A stretch of DNA of 36,840 bases, taken from the NCBI GenBank assembly GCA_028703475.1, contig JAQVMU010000005.1, forward strand, positions 9,360 through 46,199. The letters are read 5' to 3'. The notes beneath the pieces were generated by a model. That model made no database searches. It had not been told where the DNA came from and worked only from the letters and a program-made list of their open reading frames with translations. This stretch comes from Atribacterota bacterium. GTDB lineage: Bacteria > Atribacterota > Phoenicimicrobiia > Phoenicimicrobiales > Stramentimicrobiaceae. Positions 17,792-25,741 of this stretch are shown piece by piece (the first letter of the stretch is position 1; every line of letters starts with the position of its first letter). A program made the position numbers and the translations under genes.

Positions 17792-18619
17792 TTATCGTTT
17801 TCTTTCTCTGCTTGCTTGCTTACTTATTTCTTTTTTAATCAAAGCAACCTCCTGTCTAAGCAGTTTCATTAACATCAGGGCATTTTTAGTTGCCTTACCT
17901 TTGTAGTGATTGTTCATAAAAATATACTGGTCAGAAGTTTTACTGGTAATTTGCTTAATTTTTGGTATCCATTCCTTTAATTCCTGCTCAGAATAGAGGT
18001 AATCATAGCGTTCATAGGCCTGTTCATGCTGCCACCATTTTTCTTTATTTCGTCCGTGAAAACGGATGTAGCCTAAATTGGAAGTTGTCTCTGCCGTGGG
18101 ACTAATCAAACCTCTTAAAGCAGGCTGATCTACAGCACAGAATCCCACTTGATTCTTTCTGAGAAAGTCAAATACCTCTTCTTTTATCCAGTAAGCATTG
18201 CGAAATTCAATAACTAAAGGAAACTCATTCATTTTTTCTTTTAGATAACAAAGATAGTCCCGATTATTTTTATTATAATGAAATGAATAGGGGAATTGAG
18301 CCAAAATGCAACCTAATTTACCATTATCCAAAAGCGGTTGCAGGGACGCTTTAAATTCCTGGAATATTTTCTGATTATTTTTTCGGATATGGGTCATTTC
18401 CCGGTTAGCCTTCACAGAAAATTTAAAATTATCCGGAACTTTTCGCTGCAAATGATAAAAAACAGCTGCTGGCGGAATACGGTAATAGGAGGAGTTAATC
18501 TCAGCAGTGTTAAAATATTTGGCATAAAAATTTAACATGTCTCCTTTTTTGATATTTTCCGGATAAAATTGACCAATCCAGTCCTGATAACTAAAACCCG
18601 ATGTCCCAATATACAACAT
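17792..18619 (-). CDS. DUF72 family protein (YecE-like)
   Basis: A 275-residue DUF72 protein, a TIM-barrel-like fold whose reaction is unknown. Family hallmarks are the start LYIGTSGFSYQDWIGQFYP, AEINSSYYRIP, FKFSVKANREMTH, LVIEFRNAYW and the late segment YIFMNNHYKGKATKNA. The length is normal. It lies 9 bp after lexA in the same direction and should be co-transcribed with it, so it is probably damage-inducible. The next gene, dnaE, has its own LexA-boxed promoter beginning inside the gap. Some bacteria keep DUF72 genes near repair genes, but no mechanism can be claimed here. Confidence 0.85.
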   Translation of the reverse strand: MLYIGTSGFSYQDWIGQFYPENIKKGDMLNFYAKYFNTAEINSSYYRIPPAAVFYHLQRKVPDNFKFSVKANREMTHIRKNNQKIFQEFKASLQPLLDNGKLGCILAQFPYSFHYNKNNRDYLCYLKEKMNEFPLVIEFRNAYWIKEEVFDFLRKNQVGFCAVDQPALRGLISPTAETTSNLGYIRFHGRNKEKWWQHEQAYERYDYLYSEQELKEWIPKIKQITSKTSDQYIFMNNHYKGKATKNALMLMKLLRQEVALIKKEISKQASRERKR

Positions 18620-18628
18620 ATTGCTTGC

Positions 18629-19243
18629 TTAATTCCTCCCGTTAAACCTGCGAATAACACCTGTAACTTTGCCCAGAATTACGATATCTTTTGTAATAAT
18701 AGGTTTATATTCCGGATTAGAAGGTTTTAAAGTAATCTTGTCTTTGCTTTTGTAAAAACGCTTAACCGTTACTTCTTCCTGGTTAATCAGAGCAATAACA
18801 ATATCTCCATTATCGGCATTATTTTGGGGTTTAATCATCACATAATCTCCGTCCAGAATGTGATCACCGATCATGCTGTTACCCTCGACCTGTACCAAAA
18901 AACTGTCTGAACTGCCGGCTAACTCTTCCGGCAGGGGAATAATTTCAGTGTACTCCTGTAGAGCAAGTACAGGATTCCCGGCAGCAGCTTTACCAACTAA
19001 TGGAAAATTGCGGGTTTTTGGTGTCAATTTAATAGCCCTGTTTTTTTCTTTATCACGTTTGATGTAACCTTTTTTTTCAAGAATTTTCAGGTATTTAAAA
19101 GCAGTAGCAGAGGAGTTAACCTCCAACAGTTTGCATAATTCCCGGACTGTTGGAGGATAACCTGTTTTCTGGATATTAATACGAATTAACTGAAGGGCCT
19201 TTTTTTGTTTCCCGGTTAAATCTTCTTCACTATAATAAGTCAT
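18629..19243 (-). CDS. lexA: SOS repressor LexA
   Basis: A 204-residue LexA. The N-terminal winged helix (residues 10-72, with YPPTVRELCKLLEVNSS) binds the SOS box. The S24 peptidase domain cleaves itself when RecA filaments form: cleavage site Ala88-Gly89 in KAAAGNP, catalytic Ser123 in EGNSMIGD and Lys161 in EVTVKRF. All key residues are present. It heads a leftward run with DUF72 and is very likely autoregulated through the palindrome at 19311-19322, which sits inside its own promoter. Confidence 0.95.
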   Translation of the reverse strand: MTYYSEEDLTGKQKKALQLIRINIQKTGYPPTVRELCKLLEVNSSATAFKYLKILEKKGYIKRDKEKNRAIKLTPKTRNFPLVGKAAAGNPVLALQEYTEIIPLPEELAGSSDSFLVQVEGNSMIGDHILDGDYVMIKPQNNADNGDIVIALINQEEVTVKRFYKSKDKITLKPSNPEYKPIITKDIVILGKVTGVIRRFNGRN

Positions 19244-19300
19244 AAAAAATTCCTTGCTTATAAAAATTAAAAAAATTTGTTGTTATATTCAGGTAACTTT

Positions 19301-19329
19301 ATTATAAAGCAAACATATGTTTCCGTCAA
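19301..19329 (-). promoter_or_regulatory. lexA promoter with LexA box
   Basis: Reading leftward: TTGACG (19324-19329), exactly 17 nt, TATAAT (19301-19306). The palindrome AAACATATGTTT (19311-19322) lies wholly between the two hexamers, the classic place for a repressor that blocks RNA polymerase. The start codon is 58 bp downstream. Confidence 0.88.
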
Positions 19330-19404
19330 GATATAAATATTTCACTTTTTTAATTTGCTATCTGTTGTCAGCTGTAAAATAAATAATCAATAAACAGTAT
19401 AGTA

Positions 19405-19842
19405 CTATTGAATAGAAAAAGATCCCTGGACATTAATCGGGTGGATAAAATTGTCATACATGGGTGAAGCCTTTAGTGCCAGGTTATGAACTTTTTCTAC
19501 TTCTTCTTCTGAATGTTTTGTATTAATCAAAATTTCATATTTAACATTTTTAAATCCGGGTCTTTTATTTTGTTGTTCATCTATCCAGCCACCTGGAACT
19601 ATTTCGCCTTCAAGATTTACTTTTAAGCCATCTATGGTGACATTTAATCTATCTGCTGCATATAAACAGGCAAAAAGGAGACAACTGCCTAATGCCTGTA
19701 AAGATATTTCGGCAGGTTTTGGAGCAAGGTTAGTGCCATTTTCTTCTAAAGGTTTATCCATAAGCATAGTAAATCCCCGTGTTTCGCTTTCAATCTGTGT
19801 TCCTTTTAACCAGTTTGCCTGTATTTTAAATATTTTTGACAT
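19405..19842 (-). CDS. OsmC/Ohr-family protein lacking the second active-site cysteine
   Basis: A 145-residue OsmC-fold protein. The family uses a Cys pair to reduce organic hydroperoxides. The first site is present (LQALGSCLLFACLY, Cys54, with an extra Cys59), as is a GFKNVKYEI strand. The second cysteine, normally in a CPV-type motif in the last third, is replaced: the segment reads LALKASPMYDNF. It may therefore be a thiol protein of other function (as in YhfA-like members) or use Cys59. AAAGGAGAA precedes ATG 19842. It is monocistronic, divergent from pgi. Confidence 0.8.
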   Translation of the reverse strand: MSKIFKIQANWLKGTQIESETRGFTMLMDKPLEENGTNLAPKPAEISLQALGSCLLFACLYAADRLNVTIDGLKVNLEGEIVPGGWIDEQQNKRPGFKNVKYEILINTKHSEEEVEKVHNLALKASPMYDNFIHPINVQGSFSIQ

Positions 19843-20100
19843 TTTATAATTCTCCTTTTACTCAAAATATTTTATTATTATTATTATTATAGTATTTATT
19901 TTTTGTTTTACAAAATTTAACTTAAAGCAAAAACATTCGATTTGCATCAATGTTTATCGATAATAATTTTTTATGATAGATAAAGAGTATCTAAATTGAT
20001 AAAATATAAGTGTTGCATTATTTAAATTATTTATATGCAAACAAATATCAATGACTATTTTGGAGGAATGATTAACACTTAAATAGAAAAGGAGAACAAT

Positions 20101-21732
20101 ATGAAAGATGATAATGGCAAGCTTTTTAATACTTATTCTGTATGGAAATTATTAAGGGAAAATTATGAAAAAACAAAAGAATTACATTTACGGAAAATGT
20201 TTGCAGAAGACCCTGCAAGGGTAGAAAATATGATTGTTGAAGATATGGGGATTTATTATGATTATTCCAAGCAGAGAATTACCGGTAGAACAATCAAGTT
20301 ACTTTTAAAATTAGCAGACGAATCGGGATTAAGTGAACAGATTGAAAAAATGTTTCAGGGAGAAAAAATAAATACCACGGAAAACCGTGCTGCTCTCCAT
20401 ATTGCTTTACGTGCTCCCAAAGGAAGAAGAATCATGGTAGATGGAGAAAATGTTGTGCCAAAAGTACACAGGGTCCTTGAGAGAATGTCTGCTTTTGCAG
20501 AATCAGTTCAAAGTGGCTTATGGAAAGGTTATTCGGGAAAACCTATTCGAAATATTATCAATGTTGGTATCGGAGGTTCTGATTTGGGACCTGCTATGGC
20601 ATATGATGCACTACGTTATTATAGTTACCGTCATTTGAACTTTCGATTTATTTCCAATATTGACGGAACTGATTTTGTTGAAAAAACAAATGACCTTGAC
20701 CCTGAAGAAACAATATTTATCATCTCATCAAAAAGTTTTACTACTCAGGAAACTATGACAAATGCTAAAACAGCAAGAGATTGGATACTTGGAAAACTTA
20801 AAAACGAAGAAGCTATTCCGAAGCATTTTGTGGCTGTTTCGACAAATATATCAAAGGTTAGGGAATTTGGTATTTTACCTGAAAATATGTTTGAGTTTTG
20901 GGATTGGGTGGGTGGACGCTATTCACTATGTTCGGCGATTGGCCTTTCAACCATGATTGCTATTGGTACGGATAATTTTTATTCTATGCTTGACGGGTTC
21001 TATCAAATGGATGAACATTTTAGAAAAGCACCTTTCAGTAAAAATATGCCGGTTATAATGGGGTTACTGGGAATATGGTATAATAACTTTTTTAATGTTC
21101 AGAATATAGCTGTACTGCCCTATAGCCAGTATTTAAAAAAATTTCCTGCTTATTTACAACAGCTTACAATGGAAAGTAATGGTAAAAGTGTTGATATTGA
21201 AGGGGATGACATTTCATATCAAACCGGACCAGTGTATTGGGGAGAGCCTGGCACTAATGGGCAGCATTCTTTTTATCAATTGCTTCACCAGGGCACTAAA
21301 CTTATACCATGTGACTTCATTGCATTTAAAAAATCTCTTAATTCAATAGGAAATCACCATGACTTGCTTATTGCCAATGTTTTCGCTCAGGCTGAAGCCC
21401 TTGCCTTTGGCAGGACACAGGAAGAGGTTAGCAAGGATGGTGTTCCTGAAAAAACTATTCCATATAGAGTATTTAAGGGGAACAAACCTTCAAGTATGAT
21501 ATTAATAGACAAATTAACTCCTGCAGTATTGGGAAAGTTAGTAGCATTATATGAACATAGTGTATTTACGCAAGGAGTTATCTGGCGAATAAATTCTTTT
21601 GATCAGTGGGGAGTAGAATTAGGCAAGGTGCTTGCGGAAAGAATTTTAGTAGAAATAGAGAAAGAAAATCTTTCTGAGTTCAGACATGATGGTTCCACAA
21701 ACAGCCTTATCCGGAGATATAGAGAGTTATAA
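20101..21732 (+). CDS. pgi: glucose-6-phosphate isomerase
   Basis: Interconverts glucose-6-phosphate and fructose-6-phosphate in glycolysis and gluconeogenesis. The 543 residues match the long E. coli/eukaryote-type enzyme (about 550) rather than the 450-residue Firmicutes type. Signatures include [16 protein letters not shown], the conserved [10 protein letters not shown] phosphate-binding loop, [27 protein letters not shown] and [15 protein letters not shown] (with the base His). AAAAGGAG precedes ATG 20101. The 258-bp gap upstream holds six TTA triplets in tandem (19872-19889) but no promoter I would call. Confidence 0.96.
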   Translation: MKDDNGKLFNTYSVWKLLRENYEKTKELHLRKMFAEDPARVENMIVEDMGIYYDYSKQRITGRTIKLLLKLADESGLSEQIEKMFQGEKINTTENRAALHIALRAPKGRRIMVDGENVVPKVHRVLERMSAFAESVQSGLWKGYSGKPIRNIINVGIGGSDLGPAMAYDALRYYSYRHLNFRFISNIDGTDFVEKTNDLDPEETIFIISSKSFTTQETMTNAKTARDWILGKLKNEEAIPKHFVAVSTNISKVREFGILPENMFEFWDWVGGRYSLCSAIGLSTMIAIGTDNFYSMLDGFYQMDEHFRKAPFSKNMPVIMGLLGIWYNNFFNVQNIAVLPYSQYLKKFPAYLQQLTMESNGKSVDIEGDDISYQTGPVYWGEPGTNGQHSFYQLLHQGTKLIPCDFIAFKKSLNSIGNHHDLLIANVFAQAEALAFGRTQEEVSKDGVPEKTIPYRVFKGNKPSSMILIDKLTPAVLGKLVALYEHSVFTQGVIWRINSFDQWGVELGKVLAERILVEIEKENLSEFRHDGSTNSLIRRYREL

Positions 21733-21763
21733 GATTTTTCACAATAAAAAGTTATAAAAAAAC

Positions 21764-21796
21764 TTGACAATTATGATTCAATTCCTATAATTATAG
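21764..21796 (+). promoter_or_regulatory. consensus promoter and operator-like palindrome of marR-hsp20
   Basis: TTGACA (21764-21769), a 16-nt spacer and TATAAT (21786-21791) match the sigma-A/70 consensus perfectly. The -10 lies inside a perfect 12-bp palindrome, CTATAATTATAG (21785-21796). A MarR-family dimer binding there would repress its own operon; that regulator is encoded next. Confidence 0.75.
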
Positions 21797-21840
21797 ATAG
21801 GATAATAAATGCTAATAGCATAAAATGTTACTAACAAACA

Positions 21841-22269
21841 ATGACAGGTATAATTATGAATGAAAATATTCTAAATATGATTGTTAAACTAAAATCAAAT
21901 AAAGCATTGGATAAAAAGCATATGAGGATGTTTTGTAATCTTTCTATTGCTGAATATAAGGGTATTATGGCTCAGAAAACCGGAGAAGAAATGACATGCC
22001 AGGAGATGGCCAGGGTCATGGATTTATCCCCATCAAGAAGTAGCCGGGTAATTGATAATTTAGTTCAGAAGGGGTATTTCATTAGAAAGACTAGCAGTTA
22101 TGATAGAAGAACAATAGCTATTACATTATCCAGTAAAGGTAAAAAAATAAAGGAAGAGATTAAAAAAAACCGACAGCAGATGGAACAGGAAATTGTGGAA
22201 AAGTTTTCTGATGATGAAGTAGAAATGATCAGAAATTCATTGCGGATGTTACTTAATTATTTTATGTAA
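21841..22269 (+). CDS. MarR-family transcriptional regulator
   Basis: A 142-residue winged-helix repressor. The recognition part is MTCQEMARVMDLSPSRSSRVIDNLVQKGYF (helix-turn-helix core ARVMDLSPSRSSRVIDNLV) and the wing TSSYDRRTIAITLSSKGK has the typical DRR. A dimerisation helix follows at the end. The start is ATG 21841 or, as likely, ATG 21856 (MNENILN), since neither has a strong ribosome site. It lies 34 bp before hsp20 in one operon, under a consensus promoter with a palindrome over the -10, so autoregulation is likely. The ligand or stress signal is unknown. Confidence 0.88.
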   Translation: MTGIIMNENILNMIVKLKSNKALDKKHMRMFCNLSIAEYKGIMAQKTGEEMTCQEMARVMDLSPSRSSRVIDNLVQKGYFIRKTSSYDRRTIAITLSSKGKKIKEEIKKNRQQMEQEIVEKFSDDEVEMIRNSLRMLLNYFM

Positions 22270-22303
22270 AAAATATTAATAAAACAAAAAAGGAGGAGTT
22301 GTT

Positions 22304-22750
22304 ATGGATTTAATTCGTTGGGAACCGAGAGAAAATTTAATGCGCAGTTTCTTTGATGACTTCTTTGATATTATGAATAGGCCAGGTGGTAATAAAAGAA
22401 GAAGGTGGGAAGAAGGTGGCATATGGTCACCCTCAACTGATTTAATTGATAAAAAGGATAAATTGATTGCAAGAATTGAATTACCTGGAGTAGAAAAAAA
22501 AGATGTTAAAATATCTTTAAGTGAGAACAATCTGACTATTCGAGGCGAAATAGAAAAAGACAAAGAAACAAAAAAAGAAGATTATTATTGTTGTGAAAGG
22601 GCATATGGGACATATTCCAGAACAATATCTCTACCTACTGAAGTTGACCAGGATAAAATTAAGGCAAGTTTTAAAAATGGTATATTAGAGATTACTATGC
22701 CCAAAAAACCGGAGAAAAAACCGAAAGAAATTAGCATCGAAACAGAATAA
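22304..22750 (+). CDS. small heat-shock protein, Hsp20/alpha-crystallin family
   Basis: An ATP-independent holdase of 148 residues. The alpha-crystallin domain covers about 42-140: DLIDKKDKLIARIELPGVEKKDV (core IELPGVEKKDVKISLSENN), ERAYGTYSRTISLP and the closing FKNGILEITMPK. The tail EISIE carries the I-x-I motif used for oligomer contacts. AAGGAGGAG precedes ATG 22304. It follows a marR gene in the same operon, an unusual control for this chaperone, and a perfect hairpin terminator lies just downstream. Confidence 0.93.
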   Translation: MDLIRWEPRENLMRSFFDDFFDIMNRPGGNKRRRWEEGGIWSPSTDLIDKKDKLIARIELPGVEKKDVKISLSENNLTIRGEIEKDKETKKEDYYCCERAYGTYSRTISLPTEVDQDKIKASFKNGILEITMPKKPEKKPKEISIETE

Positions 22751-22772
22751 TTCATTCTTAACTATTTTAACT

Positions 22773-22814
22773 AATAATAAAGCTATTGCATATATATGCA
22801 ATAGCTTTATTATT
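22773..22814. terminator. perfect 42-bp inverted repeat, bidirectional terminator
   Basis: The arms AATAATAAAGCTATTGCATAT and its complement meet with no unpaired loop in the DNA (axis between 22793 and 22794). It lies between the convergent hsp20 and TraB-family genes. The A/T ends supply a U tract in the RNA in both directions (CTTTATTATT). Confidence 0.85.
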
Positions 22815-22844
22815 TAAAATTTCTTTTCTATTTTTTAATATTTA

Positions 22845-24017
22845 TTATGATATAGTATCAAAAAATATTTTTATTACCCTGGCTCCACCGACAAATGTTC
22901 CCAGTGAGCTTCCCAAATTAGCCAGAGCTACTATCAGTAATATCTTGGTAACCCTATTCCTGAAGAAATCACCAAAAGTAGTAATATCGCCTAATTTTTC
23001 AAAATCATCCACTTTTGGCTTCCTAACCATTGCCTCCACGATTCCTGCAAACCAGCCTGCGGCCAGTAATGGGTTTAAAGAGCTGATAGGGGCAACAAAA
23101 AAGGCTGTTAAAATTGAGAAAGGATGGCCGGCTGCAATTAATGTTCCCAATGCAGCCAGGGAACCATTCCAGATAAGCCATTGCAGGATCTGATTAAAAC
23201 CACTTACTGTGGATATTCTAAAGGTTGAAATAATCATTACTATTATGGCAATAGGAATTGCCCATAGTAACCATTTTGTCCATTTTGCGCTTTTAGGAAT
23301 ATATGTTAACTTTTTCAGGTCATGGTCATTATATATTTCTTTTTTGATTCCGGGAACATGTCCTGCTCCAACTACAGCAATAATCTTACTGCCCGGAGAA
23401 TTTTTTATCTTTTCTGCAAGATATTGGTCACGCTCATCGATTAAAGTATTTTTTAATCGGGGGAAGGATGTAGCCAAATCCTGCAGGGCAGCAGTGAGCA
23501 TATCCTCAGATTTAAGTTTTTCGATTTCTTCTTCTGATATTTCTTCTTGATTGAAAATACTGAGCAAAAGCATAAAAAACAGGCGTAATTTACCAAAAAG
23601 ACTTAACTTTTTCCATATCCGGGTAAAAGTTACCTGGATATCACGGTCAGCTAAAACTAAATTAATATTATTATCTTTGGCTGATTGTATTGCTTGTATC
23701 ATTTCCTGTCCAGGCCTTATTCCCAGCTGCCGTGCTAATCTTTTCTGGAAAGCAGAAAGGATTAAATTTACCAGCAAAAGCAAAGCTTTTTTTTGTTTAA
23801 TAATTGTAATAATATCCATCTCTTTCCACTTATCCGGGTTTGTGATTGATTGAAATCTGGATGGACATAATTCAACACAAACAGAATCTGGTTTCTCTTC
23901 TTCAATAAATTCTTTTACGGTATCTGCACTTGTTTTTGATACATGTGCAGTACCAATTAAATAAATATCTTTACCTTCTAATGAAATATGGTGAATATCT
24001 TTATTATTTTGCAACAT
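22845..24017 (-). CDS. TraB/PrgY-family membrane protein
   Basis: A 390-residue TraB-domain protein. The soluble domain (about 12-240) has the family motifs YLIGTAHVSKTSAD, VCVELCPSRFQ, LVLADRDIQVT and VVGAGHVPGI, with the conserved GTAHVS, E and GHV residues. The C-terminal part has about four membrane segments, beginning at LLWAIPIAIIVMII. Enterococcal TraB/PrgY limits peptide pheromone activity; the wider family is suspected to be metallopeptidase-like, and its function in other bacteria is unknown. AAGGAG precedes ATG 24017; the TTG three bases earlier is too close to it. It shares the 22773-22814 terminator with hsp20. Confidence 0.88.
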   Translation of the reverse strand: MLQNNKDIHHISLEGKDIYLIGTAHVSKTSADTVKEFIEEEKPDSVCVELCPSRFQSITNPDKWKEMDIITIIKQKKALLLLVNLILSAFQKRLARQLGIRPGQEMIQAIQSAKDNNINLVLADRDIQVTFTRIWKKLSLFGKLRLFFMLLLSIFNQEEISEEEIEKLKSEDMLTAALQDLATSFPRLKNTLIDERDQYLAEKIKNSPGSKIIAVVGAGHVPGIKKEIYNDHDLKKLTYIPKSAKWTKWLLWAIPIAIIVMIISTFRISTVSGFNQILQWLIWNGSLAALGTLIAAGHPFSILTAFFVAPISSLNPLLAAGWFAGIVEAMVRKPKVDDFEKLGDITTFGDFFRNRVTKILLIVALANLGSSLGTFVGGARVIKIFFDTIS

Positions 24018-24196
24018 CAAAACTCCTTAAAAAAGTATAACCTCAAACATTATAACATAACAGGGAAGATTGGTGTAGAATAAATATTCAGGTTTTGATA
24101 AAATAATAACAATAATAAAATAAGAGTAATGGAATAATCAGAAATGGATAGAAGAAAGAATCATAGCAAAAATCAGGTAAGGAGGAATACAAAGAA

Positions 24197-24772
24197 ATGA
24201 AGAAATCAATTGGTCCAAAAACTCTTTTGGGAGCTGTTCCAGTATTGGTTGTTGGAAGTTATGACCAGGAAAACAAACCAAATTTGGCTACCGTTGCATG
24301 GGGAGGGATATGTAATTCAGAGCCCCCATGTGTCAATATTTCTCTGAGAAAAAACCGGTATTCTTATCGCAACATTATTTCTCGAAAGGTATTCACGGTT
24401 AATGTTTTATTCAATACCCAGGTCCGGGAGGCAGATTTTTATGGTATATCATCAGGAGCCAAGTATAATAAATTTGAAAAAACTCGTATTACCCCTGTAA
24501 AAAGCGAGATTGTAGATGCTCCCTATGGAGAAGAGTTTCCGATGGTTCTGGAATGTCGGGTTATAAATCAAATTGAAATAGGTTCCCATGTTATGTTTGT
24601 GGGTGAAATTTTGGATGTAAAAATTGAAAATAGTTTGCTGGACGAAGATGGTAAATTTAATAAAAATAAGATCAAACCAATTTTATACATTCCTACCCTG
24701 GGAGAATATTTTACTATGGGAGAGTACCTGGGAAAAGGGCATTCAATTGGAAGAAAATATATTTCTTCTTAA
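24197..24772 (+). CDS. flavin reductase-like (flavoredoxin-type) FMN-binding protein
   Basis: A 191-residue protein of the flavin-reductase-like split-barrel family. Typical segments are the opening ALLGAVPVLVVGSYD-like strand (here LLGAVPVLVVGSYDQENKPN), the FMN-phosphate region TVAWGGICNSEPPCVNISLR and RKNRYSYRNIISRKVFTVN, and the end IPTLGEYFTMGEYLGKG. Members bind FMN and pass electrons, for example flavoredoxin of sulfate reducers. AAGGAGG precedes ATG 24197. It is a single gene ending at a strong hairpin. The electron partner cannot be told. Confidence 0.85.
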   Translation: MKKSIGPKTLLGAVPVLVVGSYDQENKPNLATVAWGGICNSEPPCVNISLRKNRYSYRNIISRKVFTVNVLFNTQVREADFYGISSGAKYNKFEKTRITPVKSEIVDAPYGEEFPMVLECRVINQIEIGSHVMFVGEILDVKIENSLLDEDGKFNKNKIKPILYIPTLGEYFTMGEYLGKGHSIGRKYISS

Positions 24773-24785
24773 AATCTTATTAAAT

Positions 24786-24842
24786 ATCAAAGCGCAAGAT
24801 TACTATAACTTAACATCTACAAAATAACACTTGCGCTTTGAT
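24786..24842. terminator. terminator hairpin with 13-bp stem
   Basis: ATCAAAGCGCAAG (24786-24798) pairs perfectly with CTTGCGCTTTGAT (24830-24842); the loop is 31 nt. It lies between the flavin-reductase gene and the leftward barrel remnant and could serve both directions. Confidence 0.65.
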
Positions 24843-24846
24843 TTGA

Positions 24847-25728
24847 TTAGAGAAGCCACTTTATTGAAAAATATAATCCCTGAGAATTCTTCATTATGCC
24901 CAATTTAGAATCACTGTTACCTGATAGAAATAGATATGATAATGATGTAGAAACACGGTCACTGATTTGATAATCTACCCCGATAATATTGCCCATACTT
25001 ATATCATAAAGGCTTAGAATTCCTATATAGAATGGTTCAAAATCAAAAGAATTCAATGTTTTATTAGTGTTTAAGTAGATATACGGAGAACAGTCTCTTC
25101 CTCTTTCGAAAGGAAGTACGTAAATAAATCCACCATTAAGATACAGATTTGAATCAGTGGTATAATCAGCACTTATTATTCCCTGAAAATAAGGAGTATC
25201 TAATAGATTTTCTCCCTGGAACGACCAGTGTTCAGGTATTATATATGCAAGATCTCCCCTTAATATGGCTCCTTCAATACCTGGAAATTTACCCTGGAAT
25301 TCCAGGCCGAACACCTGTTTTGATGGATATCCTAAAGTTAGGTCCAAGTATTGTCCGTTGGATGTTGGGTTGACTTGCAAATCAACCGGAAAAGGATTCA
25401 TATAGCTGCCTCTATAATAACTAATTCCAGCATCAAAAGAAGGAAAACTATGGCTCAATCGTAATCCCCATACTACATTGGAAGAATAATAGAATAGATT
25501 AATATTTTCGATAGGAGAACCCGGTGCAGGATTGAAGGAACTGTATTCAGCCAGATAGCTGTCTTTTAAGTAGGCATCGGGATAAGGAGTAACAGCACCC
25601 TTAGGAATTAAAACAGCCTGCAGGTAGGTTAGTGAATTTATATGATAGGATGCATTGAAACCTAACACTCCTAATTTTTCCTGATTTTGTGTAAAAGAAA
25701 TACCTGTATGATAATGAGTATATAGTTT
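24847..25728 (-). pseudogene. N-terminally truncated outer-membrane beta-barrel protein gene
   Basis: The readable frame is rich in alternating, aromatic-ended strands and turn residues (for example FDAGISYYRGSYMNPFPVDL and SDRVSTSLSYLFLSG), like the C-terminal part of DUF1302/porin-type barrels. A GTG at 25668 would give 273 residues, but the same frame stays protein-like for 20 further codons upstream, up to a TAA at 25729-25731. There is no good start and no signal peptide, which an outer-membrane protein must have. It begins 10 bp after the RND exporter stop, so the 5' part has probably been deleted. RND exporters of this type are often followed by such a barrel gene. It could still be expressed from GTG, but export would then be unexplained. 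Confidence 0.65.
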
Positions 25729-25741
25729 TTAGTAGTTTCTT

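Noticed and set aside
19872-19889. Six tandem TTA triplets upstream of the OsmC gene
   Set aside because: A short microsatellite in an AT-rich gap; phase-variable control is conceivable but nothing supports it.
21721-21765. A/T hairpin after pgi as a terminator
   Set aside because: Only A/T pairing with mismatches; too weak to call in such AT-rich sequence.
22786-23853. Open frames of 100-135 codons antisense to the TraB-family gene
   Set aside because: They resemble no family and are explained by codon bias on the opposite strand.
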